Source of the DNA: Hofstenia miamia
Taxonomy: Eukaryota; Xenacoelomorpha; Acoela; Hofsteniidae
DNA length: 64,000 nt
Direction of reading: 5' to 3'
Assembly: GCA_900660155.1 (NCBI GenBank)
Contig: CABFPE010000120.1
Span: 1,078,657 to 1,142,656 of the forward strand
Numbering within the stretch: the stretch's first letter is position 1; every line of letters starts with the position of its first letter. A program made the translations under genes and the position numbers. Under the pieces are notes generated by a model. That model made no database searches, was not told where the DNA came from, and was given only the letters and a program-made list of their open reading frames with translations. Below, piece by piece: positions 47,710 to 59,159 of this stretch.

Positions 47710-49828
47710 TGAGCGCGTAAACCTTTTGAAGAAACTATTCAAGATTGTAAAAATGCTTACATAAATTTGGCTATCAAACCCAGTTCACATCTCTCTGCTG
47801 ATAGATGATTTTAAAACTTAATCTTAATAGATGAGCTTGTGTGAGCTATATTGAAATAAAAAATAATAATTTCAGGAATATATGCGTGCTTATCGCCGGA
47901 TTTGGAAGGTCAAAGAAAAATATTTTAAAAGGGTGTTTCCATAGTCAGAGCGCTCCATATGTACATTTACATGTGTTCAATTTTTAGTTTTCTTACTCAA
48001 TGTACGCACAAGCCTGAGTTACATATTTTTCGGTCCGATCCAGGAGTAAAAATATATAGTACTATATGCAAATTCCATTAAGAATAGATGCATAATTGTT
48101 ATATTCTTATATTATAAAGTGCTAGCAAAGCTTACGGATTGGTTAAAACAGAGAAAAAATTATCCTTTAATTTTCTGTGGCAAACGTTGCCTGCTATAAG
48201 CTTAGTAAATAACTTTCTTGAATTTCTGGTTTGTCACAAGGTGCAGTTAGTAGCAGCTAAATTTATAGTTTTGATATATAGTGCATGAATTTTGAAAAAA
48301 GATTTAGATGTTCTCACGATTTTTACTATACGTTTTTAAATGAACACTGAATGGAAATGAATGTTTAGCTGTCAACAGGGAAATGCCAAAATATATAAAA
48401 TTAATCATTTGTTGGCATTGGAAAAACACCTATTATTTATTTAGTAAGAAAACAATCTTCTAACAGTTGTTGCTGCACTTGTTATATTTCCAGGTAAAGA
48501 CAATATAACTTATATAATAGTGTGCGTTACTAAACCTGAAGTTTTGCTAGAGATATGTCAAAAAATGACACATTGGTTTCTACATTGGCAGTATTATTAT
48601 TGGCAGATTTAGGTAGTGGTAATTTTTTACCTGGAACAAGCGAATTTAAGTGCCCTATTAAAAAGTATTATATCCAAGAAGTTATTGACAAACAAATATT
48701 GCATATTGGTGCTGTAGGCACTTGGCGATTTTCTGGAATCTTCCCTTAGTTTTAATAAGGATGTTGACTGTTACTATTGTCAGTGTTTGTCTGTATTTTA
48801 GATTTTCATGCGTTTGAAGTTGTGAATTTATAATATAGTAGGTTACTAATATTTTATGTAAAGCAAGACTAAATTCCAAAAAAGCAAAATTTTGGCAAAG
48901 AAAATTTGGACGTATTCAAAAAGAAATATTTGTTGTACAGAAAGTTTGAGAGTTCATGTAGACTAGTAGAAAAGACGTTGAAAATTTATTGCCATATGTA
49001 AGACTTTGTTGTGATGTTGTGCTTAATCCAGATTTGGCAACTGGGCCTATGGAAGACAATGGGCTGCCAGATATAAGGCTAGAATATATGTTATTAATAT
49101 GGGCCTTTTGCCGATATTTTGAATCTTATGATAAACTAAGCATTGTTTCTATTCTTCATAATATAGACGACTTTGTATCATTTTAAAAATTCATAATACA
49201 CATCAACTCATACAATGTAATTAGCCTATAATTTTGCGAACGATAGTTTTGATATTTGAAATAATTTTTTCAAATTGGACCAGAGTAAAATATAACAGAC
49301 CGGGGATAGTCTGGTTTTCCTACTAGACACATGCACATGGGTCACTACTTACATGACTCTACTTCTAACTCGGATTTGGACAATCTATTTCTTCATGCAT
49401 TGGAAGAACTTAAAGTTATTTTAATAAATCGCTGAGAATTTCATTGCTGTATGAAAAATTGTCACACTTTTTTATTTAGAGCATATTGTTAATAAATTGG
49501 ATTTGTAATTACAATATTTATTTTCTACAACTCGCCAATATCTGGTATGAAATGCTGTTAGAAAATGAAAACTACCATATTGTGTACATTGTGTCTTTAC
49601 GAGAATCATTATTTTTTTAAATATATGTTGTAGAGATGTGCGAAAAAAGGAAAATATATAGCAATAGCAGGTTTTACATCAAAAATTCTTAGCCGTTTAC
49701 TGAAAACCTAATGTTAGGCTTAGCCGTGGTCATTAGTGCAGTGGCAGTAGTTGAATATTAGATGTAAGATGTCAAATTGCGCAGCATGCTGACTAAGAAA
49801 AGCAAAACACGTAGGAAGTTTCTAAATT
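47710..49828. other. AT-rich, no gene recognised
   Basis: Open frames of about 65 codons at 48555-48749 and 48989-49186 (PYVRLCCDVVLNPDLATG) lie close together on the plus strand. They may be one decayed gene or element; I do not recognise it. Confidence 0.4.
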
Positions 49829-50237
49829 ATATGTATCAGACTAGTCAACGAGCCGACCTGAGCCGAGCCGAGCCGAGCCGAGCCGAACCGAGCTTGAGCA
49901 CATTATTTGATATACAACGAGCCCGAAACGAGTCTATTTTAGGCAAAGCAAGTTTATAGTTCTGCTTGTTAATTTGATTATGAAGATTTTTCTTAATTTT
50001 GCAGTCAGTATGCCTTCTTATAATCTTATTTAAGAAATGTTTATTAAATAATAAGTAGAGCTATGTAAACAATTCTTTGAGCACAATATTTTTAAAAAAT
50101 ACCCAGCTAAAACGAGCCTCACTCAAAGATTTTATGTGACGAGCTGAGCCGAGCCGATCTTACACAAAATTTAAACAAGCCGAGCCGAGCCGAGCCGAGC
50201 TTGGAAATGTCGCCTCGTTGACAAGTTTGATATGTAT
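49829..50237. mobile_element. hAT-type MITE with GAGCC pentamer arms
   Basis: Element 49837-50229 (393 bp). Its ends are CAGACTAGTCAACGAG and, inverted, CAAACTTGTCAACGAG (14 of 16). Both flanks are ATATGTAT (49829-49836 and 50230-50237), a perfect 8-bp target duplication. Each arm has tandem GAGCC/AGCCG pentamers (49860-49888 and 50160-50195); the centre is AT-rich and non-coding. A related AGCTCGGCTCGGCT patch lies at about 60737. Confidence 0.9.
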
Positions 50238-50806
50238 GAATTACTAGAAAAATATTTCAACCAAAATGAGTTCTATAATGAATGATTTCTTATTGCCATG
50301 AATTAAATAATATTAATTTGCATTTTGGTGTTGCACACTTCCCCTGTAATAGTGGAAGATGAAAAAACTGCTTGGTGTCTTAACCGAATTATTTAGCAGT
50401 GAATTCACTATTTGGCCTTGAGATATGCTTAACTGGCAATGAATACTGCAATAGCTGTCCACATCTCTAATATATTGAGAAATATCAAATTCACTTATTT
50501 CTTTTCATTTCGTTTCTGATGAGAATATTCTCTTCAAAATCTAAGTAGAAGAACTCGTAGGACTTTACCTGTGGCCATTACATATGGCAATACGCCTTGT
50601 TTATAAAGAAGTGCAAACAAAGTTAATAAGAGGTTCGACTTAGTGTGACATAAGATGATAGCAAGCTTGGAAAGCATTTGCACTTTATAAAATATAAATC
50701 ACTCAAATGCGATAATTTCCATAGTAAAATAACTACTCGTTATGAACCTGTATATTTACTATAAAGTGTGAGTGGTTCAAGCATGAAATTATAATTGGCA
50801 ATTTAG

Positions 50807-51095
50807 GTGTTCCAAAAAATATGGATTTCTCTAAATCTACGTATAGAAGGCATTATGCAGGTAGTTATGGCTTTAGACCAAGAAATCCCATCAAATATTC
50901 AACAATTCCACCTTACCGACATTCAAATACAGATGCACATCATCAAGTTGTAGCAGATCACTGTTTTAATCAAAATGGACAACTGACTAGTTTCATGAGA
51001 GATAGCCAAACGGATTATATTCCGTCCAGATATAATCCTCCCAAATACTCTCGAATAGATCCCCATTTACTGAGAAGAAAAATTAACAACATCAA
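50807..51095 (+). CDS. Host gene exon A (Tyr/Pro/Arg-rich protein)
   Basis: Open from a possible acceptor GCAATTTAG/GTG (50806) to a clean donor CATCAA/GTAAGC (51096). Including the upstream codons it reads GVPKNMDFSKSTYRRHYAG, and from the ATG at 50821 it gives 91 full codons. It is rich in Tyr, Pro, Arg, His and Ser (for example RPRNPIKYSTIPPYRH and DYIPSRYNPPKYSRID). It ends in phase 2, and the next exon's first base (55777) completes an Asn codon and continues in frame. If internal, it begins in phase 1, like exon C. The composition recalls axonemal microtubule-associated proteins, but this is an inference from composition only; family not recognised. Confidence 0.5.
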
Positions 51096-51199
51096 GTAAG
51101 CATTGCTATTGTGTAATATTGGAAAGTATATTGAGGAAACCAATACTTAAAGTATATGAAAATTATCCATTGCTTTAAATTTTATGCAAATTTTACGTN

Positions 51200-51487
51200 A
51201 TCATTATTTTTTTAAATATATGTTGTAGAGATGTGCGAAAAAAGGAAAATATATAGCAATAGCAGGTTTTACATCAAAAATTCTTAGCCGTTTACTGAAA
51301 ACCTAATGTTAGGCTTAGCCGTGGTCATTAGTGCAGTGGCAGTAGTTGAATATTAGATGTAAGATGTCAAATTGCGCAGCATGCTGACTAAGAAAAGCAA
51401 AACACGTAGGAAGTTTCTAAATTATATGTATCAGACTAGTCAACGAGCCGACCTGAGCCGAGCCGAGCCGAGCCGAGCCGAACCGAG
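51200..51487 (+). other. Second copy of 49605-49892 between two Ns (likely assembly artefact)
   Basis: Identical by eye to 49605-49892, including the left arm of the GAGCC MITE, where it stops abruptly at an N (51488). Confidence 0.85.
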
Positions 51488-51488
51488 N

Positions 51489-51826
51489 GTAGTTATGGCT
51501 TTAGACCAAGAAATCCCATCAAATATTCAACAATTCCACCTTACCGACATTCAAATACAGATGCACATCATCAAGTTGTAGCAGATCACTGTTTTAATCA
51601 AAATGGACAACTGACTAGTTTCATGAGAGATAGCCAAACGGATTATATTCCGTCCAGATATAATCCTCCCAAATACTCTCGAATAGATCCCCATTTACTG
51701 AGAAGAAAAATTAACAACATCAAGTAAGCATTGCTATTGTGTAATATTGGAAAGTATATTGAGGAAACCAATACTTAAAGTATATGAAAATTATCCATTG
51801 CTTTAAATTTTATGCAAATTTTACGT
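51489..51826 (+). other. Second copy of exon A region after an N (likely assembly artefact)
   Basis: Identical by eye to 50861-51198 (offset 628), including the exon A 3' part and its donor at 51724. Should not be counted as a second exon. Confidence 0.85.
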
Positions 51827-52749
51827 GAAATATTCTTTCTAAAGAGGCAAGGTGTGTTTTTCATAGCTTAGTTCAATAACTCAAATCCAGGTATTTTAAC
51901 AATAGAAACCTATAAGCACTTTGTTTCATTATTAAAACACTAGTAGGTACATATATTTCCCAATATGTTGATAATCTCATTGAATTTGATATTTGTAGAA
52001 ATCTTGTTTCCATTCCATAATTTCCACAATTGAAACATCAGATATAAATTTATTCGCATGCAATAATCGCTGTTCAAGTGTTAATGAATCGTTCAGCTTA
52101 TCCAATAGTTAAAATTGCATGCTTACGCAAATTTTCATACAAATTCGGTTATTTTAATATTTGTAGTTGAAGAAAATTATTGTTGCATTTTAGTTACCTG
52201 ATAACAGTCATGGCATAATTTTGGCCATAATGTCATGTTTCACCATTCCTTCAAAATAATGCTATTATATACATCAACTGCTAGGATAAGCAACCCAAAA
52301 CTTTCTTTATGTTTGGAAAATGAAAATATGATATTAACACTTTGCATAGAAAATTATTCTAAATGAACGTAATAAAATTCTGTTGACATAATTTGAAGGT
52401 AATGATAACATACACATATGTGTCAAGCAATCAAATAATAGTGCCTAAAACCATATTTCTGAATTACTTACTACTTCAGTTGAGCTTGGCAGAGGTTTAC
52501 ACTTTGGATTTCAAAGAGAATACCTTGAGGCATTGCGTTATTGTCATTATATGAACTAACTTTGGTTTTCTAATCAAATTGTTGTGCATTTTTAAACTCT
52601 TATGCACATTTCTTCAAAATGAATTTGTATTTTTTAAATATAACTAATTTAATCAAGTTATCAAAAATTTTACTAAGTATATTTATTACAATGTTTCATT
52701 ATTTACGTTAAGTTTATCAAATTCAATGAATCTATTCATGTGTATCCAG
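51827..52749. other. AT-rich, intron-like
   Basis: Nothing recognised. Confidence 0.6.
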
Positions 52750-52870
52750 AGATGGAAGCGATGCAGTCAATTGGCAACCATGAAAGGTCCGGTTCCGGTG
52801 AGTCCCTGACTGGTGATCGGTGTTGACCGATCGGTACTAAGGTTACCCTTATGCGGGTTGTCTGGTCATC
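52750..52870. mobile_element. hAT-like terminal fragment
   Basis: Starts CAGAGATGGAAGCGATG, like the ends of the 34.5-kb MITE, followed by a GC-rich stretch (GGTCCGGTTCCGGTGAG, GACCGATCGG). No opposite end was found. Confidence 0.4.
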
Positions 52871-55776
52871 GTATTATAAAGTATCAGTTGTCAGCACTTT
52901 TTTTCACTGGTTTCCCTATATTTATAGGGTTTTTTACATTACATATTGCATTTGTAAAGTTGAAAGAACGTGTACCGAACGCATACGCACTTAAGTTATC
53001 GGATTAATCGTAAATATCTCATTATTCGTTTAAACACGCAAACCAAAAATTGTGACATATCACCACATGCTTTTAATGTGGCAAATTTCAATAAAGAGTT
53101 TTGTTTGAAAATTGAAAATCCTATGTAAATGATGATGCCATGATAGATTTTAGTAATTTATGGCACGCTGTGATTACTTCCAAGCATCGATGGTGATGAT
53201 TTTGAATGCTGATTTTAAGCCTAATTAAAAAGCAGAGCTTAACATCCGTCAAGGTAAATATTTCTCCGACTGTAGTTAATTAAATGTGACGTTTATTCTG
53301 AAAATATAATCTAATACTGAATTATGGGATCTTTTTGGTTTATGCCTTTAAATGACAATGGGCAATGGGCATGTTTAAAAACATTTTCTATAAGTTCTAA
53401 AACATTACTATAATGATTCCTTTGCATGCATAACGGTAAAAGTTAAATGGGGGTTTACGTTTTAATATGATGTTATTGTTTAGATACTTAGAGCTTTTAT
53501 CGACAGTCAGTTTTCAATTACACTATTACGTTATGCACTTGTATTGATTAAAAAAGACGACTTGACCCATGTTAGTGAATTGCATATGGGATCTACTAAT
53601 TTTTTTCGCACAACTATACAGTGTACATAAACTAACTTTTTTGTAAATTACAGTGTTTTACAATAATAATAATATTTTTACAATTGTCACGTATCTACAC
53701 CATCTAAAGATAGACATGGCGCAGGCAGGCAGATCAGCGCCGGGCCAGGTTTGAGCAGAGGATAGAAAATAATGGGCTGAAATTTTAAAATGGGCTTATT
53801 ACACAGAAGTACACTCAAATTTGACACAAATGCAGTTATGGTTTACAAGCAATGTGTTGAAAACAAAAATTTAAGTTTGAAGTATTAATTGGTATCATAT
53901 GCTCTTCTAAAACTTAATTTAAGTTTTTCAGGTTAAGTTTGTAGTTTTTATAATACGATTGCAACATGCTCTACTTTAGACTTGCAAATTGGAAAACTAC
54001 AATAAGCCGAATTGACATTAATTTAAATGTGCCAAGCTGTACTTAATTTTAGGTGATACTTAATTTCAATGATAATAGTGAAATAGCTCAAGCAATTTCT
54101 TGATCGCTTCATGAATGTTCGTCTTAGACTAATTTGAAATACAATAATTCGATTATTTGGCCTCCTCATTCATGGTATTTTCAATAATTCTGCGGGTCTT
54201 AGTTTGAAAAGTTCCTTCTGTTAGTTCAAGACAGACGCTAGTAATTAAAAGTAGATTAAAATCTATTGTGTAACTTCATTACAATTATATATATAAATGC
54301 ACCGACAGGTTTTCATGGTAAACCTGAGAACGCAGCATGACATGCGACCGTGTGATTACATGGTAACAACCAATCACCAACACCTTCAATGAAACATAAA
54401 TTACAAAAGCGTTTAAAATTCTGAATCACTTATATCACGATCACTCTTAAAAGAGTGGTTTTTTCTTATATTCATTATGCTATATTCATTACTACCTAAT
54501 AATATAATAGTAGTCTATAAATTTGCGAAAGCTTATGACCAGCTTGCATATTACAAGTTTTTAACAACATCATTAAGGCGTTTCAGGACATAGGCTAAAA
54601 AATTACCATAAAATTGAAAACACAAAAACAAAGAAACAAAACCCAAAACATAATCTTCTTGGCAGGCCAAAATGTCATTATTGAGTTCTTTGATGAATAG
54701 TATTTCATTAAATTGTGCAGTAAAAACTTACATAATATTAGTGATGTATGGGTTCGAGTTTCCCCGCGAATGCGATCGGACACGAGTAAAAGATTTACAG
54801 GTCTGACTTGCCACGTGTACAACTTAAAAAAATCGGTTAAATTTTCTTATAATTTACATGCAAATTGTCTAAGTAAATTTTCATCAATAATTGAAGTGTG
54901 CGAATTAATTTGATTTACCCTTCTTATTTAAATTTAAGAGGGTAAAATTTTTTAATAAATGAATGAAATATTTTCTAAAAAAGAAATTCAAAAATTCTTG
55001 AACTGACGCTACTAATTTACTGCCGGGAACGTGCAAAGTTCTTGCGAGTACGGATGGGTATTGTAGTTGTAAAGGGGTCGAATCGGGCTTTGGTCTTGCG
55101 CAATCAAAGTGATTTATCATCAAGTGGTATGATCGTACTATCAATGATAGGCGATCACGTCCTTCAACAAAAACTCCTTAGACTCAAAGTCGCCTTTCTG
55201 ATAGGTAAGGGAAGGGTTTTAAAGCACATGAATTTTTCAGGAAAATATTCATGATTGGTTTAAAAGAAGCATGAATTATTTTATTCTTGACTTGAGGCCT
55301 TTCAAGAGATCAATAATAAGGTTAATACATTAAGAAAATATTTCATTTAGCCGAGATGTAAGAAAACAAACAAAAACATGAAATAATTTTTTGTATGTGA
55401 ACCTGTAATTTGCACTTTGCATCCGTTTGAGCTGATTTCTACAAGTTATTAAACCATAAAGAAAAATTTAAGAACACTGAAAATGCAAATATTCTTGGCA
55501 ATAAGGTAAAAATATTTTCCATCCGCAGCGAGCCATGGCCACAACACCGAAAGGTGACACGATTGAATTGTTGTAAATACATTTCAAATATGTTACTTTT
55601 ATCACAAAACTTTTCAAAGACAGCTGAATTATTTGCATTCTACAGTTAGTAATATGATTTTATAGAATCGGATTCGGATCGGGTTTTGAGTATGGTTTAA
55701 AAATCTCAACCTGATTGCAACCAGGTGAACGGGTTAGAAAAATCTTACCTGCATTTTGTAATCTTCTGAAATTTAG
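52871..55776. other. AT-rich intron of the host gene, no element recognised
   Basis: Weak GC patches at 53717-53760 and 55665-55690. A GGGTTCGAGTTTCC at about 54749 resembles a Pol III B box, but no tRNA-like fold or A box was found. Confidence 0.5.
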
Positions 55777-55978
55777 TGAATCGGTGGGCTCGTATTCGGA
55801 GCGACTTCCGAGAAACCGTTCAATGCATATCGATCCCCCACAATACACCTACAGAGAACCCGAAGAAGATGTTTATGATCCATACAAAAGTACATACGAT
55901 CTGTTAACTCATAACGAACATAGCGGAAGAAAACCCGTACCAACTTACCGTCGACGGCCGCAAGGTTTTAAAGAATAG
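55777..55978 (+). CDS. Host gene exon B
   Basis: Preceded by TTCTGAAATTTAG at 55764-55776. The first T completes exon A's split codon (AA/T, Asn). It then reads ESVGSYSERLPRNRSM, HIDPPQYTYREPEEDVYDPY and KSTYDLLTHNEHSGRK. It has the same Tyr/Pro/Arg character as exon A and far more G+C than the flanks. It can end in two ways: reading on gives QGFKE and TAG at 55976-55978, or splicing at CGCAAG/GTTTTA (55965) leaves phase 1, which joins exon C exactly (G/GT GTC). The GTTTTA donor is weak, so retention or alternative last exons are possible. Confidence 0.5.
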
Positions 55979-56089
55979 TGTAACAATATATTATAATTAT
56001 AATACTACTAATAAAACGTAATACTAATAATAAATCTAATCACTAACTCATACCTTTTCACACCTTCACACTGGTATCATTCTTTGCTC

Positions 56090-57390
56090 GGGAAACTCAC
56101 CAGTTCCCAGGGATTCTGAGACCTGTGATAAGGAATCTATCTGTTTATAACAGTCCTGTTTTCTGTACTACCCCAACTCCTTCCAGTATCTCCTATGTTT
56201 CTTAGTTGATACTTCTAATGCTATTGCTACTACTGGGGCTACTTTAACCTTCTTTAACTTCCACAGCTTCTGCAAACTCCCTGTACTGTACTTGACTATT
56301 TTCTCTTTCTCCTTGCTCTCTACATTCCTGTCTTTGTCACTGCTGTGGCTATCACTGTTCCCATCGTTTCCTCTATGTCAACCACTACTATGTCTGGCCT
56401 ACGTGCTTCTATCCCCTTGCACTTCTGCATGCTAAAGTCTTAGATTGTGTTCACGCCATTTGTCTCCTGCTTCCAAAACCATGCTCAATCTCCAGTTTGG
56501 TGGGGTTACTGAAGAAGTCAACAGACTAAATCAATGGGTGAAATCAAGATCCCGTTCCGGAACGTACCCATAGAAGTGTACCTAGCCAATTTGATCTTAA
56601 GAAACCTCTAGCGACTCCTGGCACGCAGAGTGCTGACATGTGCTGAGCGTGATCAGCAGAATGAAGCCGAAGGCCAAGTTTCAGTTGAGAGGGTTGCGCC
56701 TCTCCCACTTTGGCCAACCAAGGCTACTAACGGTGGTAACTAAGAGAGTGCCTGCTAGCTGCTTTAAAGATCCGAAATTATGTTGGAGTACGCGGGCGTA
56801 TTCACTGAATGCAAAACATCTAGTGAAAAAAATTCTCCAGTTAAAAGGAACGTTGGATCATAACTACCTGTGACACAGCTAAGCTGCCTCACAGGAAGGC
56901 ACAGCAAACAATGCCCTTGGTCTATCTCATAGGCCAGAGACAGAGAGTTTCCTCTCTGTATGACTGCACTATGAGACTGGTGCCAGTAGCTGTCTTTCTA
57001 ACAGTGTCAGCACTAGAACAGACAGGCTTCCCGACCGTTACCTCCCCATGTGTACAAAGTACATATGGTGGCACCTTTTGTATGATGTGGGTCCGGGACT
57101 CCACAACAACTGATCTTTGCATCCCCTCGTCATTGTCCTACATCACTTCTGCTCCTCTGGTATCAACCTGTTTTGTTCTAAGTAACATGCCAGCCTACTT
57201 GAAATCACAGAAGTTAGCAATTTCCACGTGGTTGGCAGACATTATAGGCCTAAATTTGCTTACCTCACTGTCTTTCTTTGGGTTCTTCTGTATCAGAAAT
57301 GTCCTTCCCACTACCATCCACTCTGGACACCCACTCACCACACAATCTTCCAATGCTACTGCTAGTTTCTCATGAAAACTAGTGAACTTC
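56090..57390 (-). pseudogene. LINE, RT start to C-terminal domain
   Basis: Minus-strand LINE in the intron between exons B and C. At 57375-57225 it reads PEWMVVGRTFLIQKNPKK...FRPIM, the RT block 'PEW--KGRT-LI-K-----NYRPI'. In the middle are RT palm remnants (57122-56922). At about 56505-56440 FSNPTKLEIEH matches the linker, and at 56430-56385 KGIEARRPDIVVVDIEE matches the 'RPDIVVVD' domain found C-terminal to RT in some invertebrate LINEs. A degenerate EKYQDLKREL-LWKLKKV-VAPVV segment follows. Several frame shifts and stops; a dead copy. 56504-56640 recurs at 23774-23910. Confidence 0.7.
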
Positions 57391-57397
57391 TTATTAC

Positions 57398-57436
<39 letters not shown>
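57391..57436. repeat. (ATT)n microsatellite
   Basis: About 15 ATT/TTA units at the 5' edge of the minus-strand LINE. Confidence 0.95.
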
Positions 57437-57437
<1 letters not shown>

Positions 57438-57777
57438 TTTGTTATTAATATTTAAATATATATTATCCAATTATGTAGATTAAAGAGTAATACAAAAAAC
57501 AAAAATTAAGCAAATAATTACATAGGGTAATCTGCATAATGACATAAACTATTTAGAAATTGTTGTTTGACGAGTTATTTTAATGATGGTTTTATATATT
57601 TTGATGATCTGTATAAATTTAATGGAAGTAATTTAATGTATAAAATTAACACATGGAATTCAATGGCTTACTAAAATAGATTAATCAAGTAACTGAAAAT
57701 AGTAGGATATTGAAAGCATGTTTAAGATTGTTTAATTGTGATTTGTTTTCAAGCGGTGGTCTTGTCAAAGCTTGTAT

Positions 57778-58064
57778 ATTAAAAAACTTCTGGCTTTTCA
57801 ATCGAGAAATCAAAGAATTCAATAAAAAATGAGCACTTAGATATACTTGATAAAATAAAGGTTTTGCATATAACTTTTTTAAAATGAATTGAGAACGGAA
57901 TGTGGCGATGAATATTACAAAAAATATCAGTGCAACTTTGTATTTTCCTTAAGTAATGAGCAGGTCATGAGAATTTAGATTTTATGCTGAATTTAAATTT
58001 GAAACCATTTACTGAGATTGGATTGATTATAAGAAGAATTGATGAAGTTGCTTTCATTCTAAAA

Positions 58065-58066
<2 letters not shown>
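57778..58066 (-). repeat. Dispersed repeat, copy 3 (module A only, inverted)
   Basis: The reverse complement matches 30378-30662 (TTCTGGCTTTTCAATCGAG and GAACGGAATG shared). The outer end abuts (TA)n at 58069. Confidence 0.85.

Positions 58067-58068
<2 letters not shown>

Positions 58069-58104
<36 letters not shown>
58069..58104. repeat. (TA)n microsatellite
   Basis: 18 TA units beside dispersed repeat copy 3. Confidence 0.95.
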
Positions 58105-58107
<3 letters not shown>

Positions 58108-58318
58108 TGTATATGAGGTCTGAATCTTTTTAAAGAACTATTGGTATTCAAAACGAACAAAATTTTCCTGCATAGTAATAATAGAAAACTATAGTTACAT
58201 TCTTATTATATTTTCCTGGTACTATATAAATATATGAAACATTGGTTAGAATGGCATTCATACATCAAAGTATACTGTATAGAATTTTCCTATCAAATAA
58301 TTAGTGAAATAGTTTTAG

Positions 58319-58641
58319 GTGTCTTTGGATCAGATGCTCGTCCAATCCCGGAATTCAATGCTTTGTCGTCCTATAGAAAATCTATAAGAACCTACCCACA
58401 CAAATCCCCTGCCATCCAGCAAAAACCAAATGCATATGGTCCTGCAAAGCTGGAAAGGAATATCACCAGTTGGAGAGATGATAGAAACTGGGGAACTTCC
58501 ACTTATCAATCAGACTATGATTCCAAAGTTCTTGAGACAAATAAGTATCCGTTGCCATATGTTGACGTATTTCCAAAGAGTGGATTACGTCATGTGATTG
58601 AAGTACAGACTTATAACGACCCCCTGAATCATGTTGTATGA
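58319..58641 (+). CDS. Host gene exon C (terminal, TYQSDY motif)
   Basis: Acceptor AATAGTTTTAG ends at 58318. The exon opens in phase 1: (G)GT GTC TTT GGA, GVFGSDARPIPEF. It then reads SSYRKSIRTYPHKSPA, NAYGPAKLERNITSWRDD and WGTSTYQSDYDSKVLE, ending YNDPLNHVV and TGA at 58639-58641. An AATAAA lies at about 58650. Like exon A it begins with Gly-Val after a phase-1 junction. The Tyr-rich composition and the STYQSDY motif recall short repeats of ciliary/sperm microtubule proteins; this is an inference, not a family match. Confidence 0.55.
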
Positions 58642-59112
58642 TTTAATGAAATAAATTTTTTTTGCAAAGTGCAATTGAAAAAAAATTGATTAGAGATCGA
58701 TCAAGCAAATATTCAATTTTAACAGCTATTTGTAGTTTGAATTTTCATCATTTATGTGACATGAATTGTCTATAATTTTTTGTTGGTTCATAAATGTTTA
58801 TGTGGGATGAAATAATCTCAAATAACTATAATTTATTAGAGTCATGTAGACGATGCTACAAGTGTAAATTCCATGAAAATTCAAAAGAACATGGAAATGT
58901 CTGGAGAAAGAAATTTATCGTTTCATTTATAGACATGGTAACACATTGTTCTTGATGTAGCAAGAGCGGATGCAAAAATATTCTAAGAGCTTATTTGGAT
59001 ACTAAATTATTTCTGCATGAATTTTTTATTGCACTATTTTGATGAATTTAGAAAGGGCTGGGCAAGAATGCCTTAAGTTTCCTTAAGATGTCCTTGGGCT
59101 TAGGTCCCCTCG

Positions 59113-59116
<4 letters not shown>
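58642..59116. other. AT-rich, no gene recognised
   Basis: Begins with the probable 3' end of the exon C transcript; nothing else assignable. Confidence 0.5.

Positions 59117-59148
<32 letters not shown>
59117..59148. repeat. (TA)n microsatellite
   Basis: About 15 TA units. Confidence 0.95.
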
Positions 59149-59151
<3 letters not shown>

Positions 59152-59159
59152 CAATTTTC

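Noticed and set aside
51372-51581. A chimeric 69-codon frame joining MITE sequence to exon A sequence
   Set aside because: It runs across an N at 51488 that joins two copied segments; not a real gene.
54740-54770. Possible tRNA or tRNA-derived SINE
   Set aside because: Only a B-box-like word is present; no A box at the right distance and no cloverleaf.
57195-57470. Asn-rich N-terminus as a low-complexity protein domain
   Set aside because: It is the translated (ATT)n microsatellite at the edge of the LINE frame.
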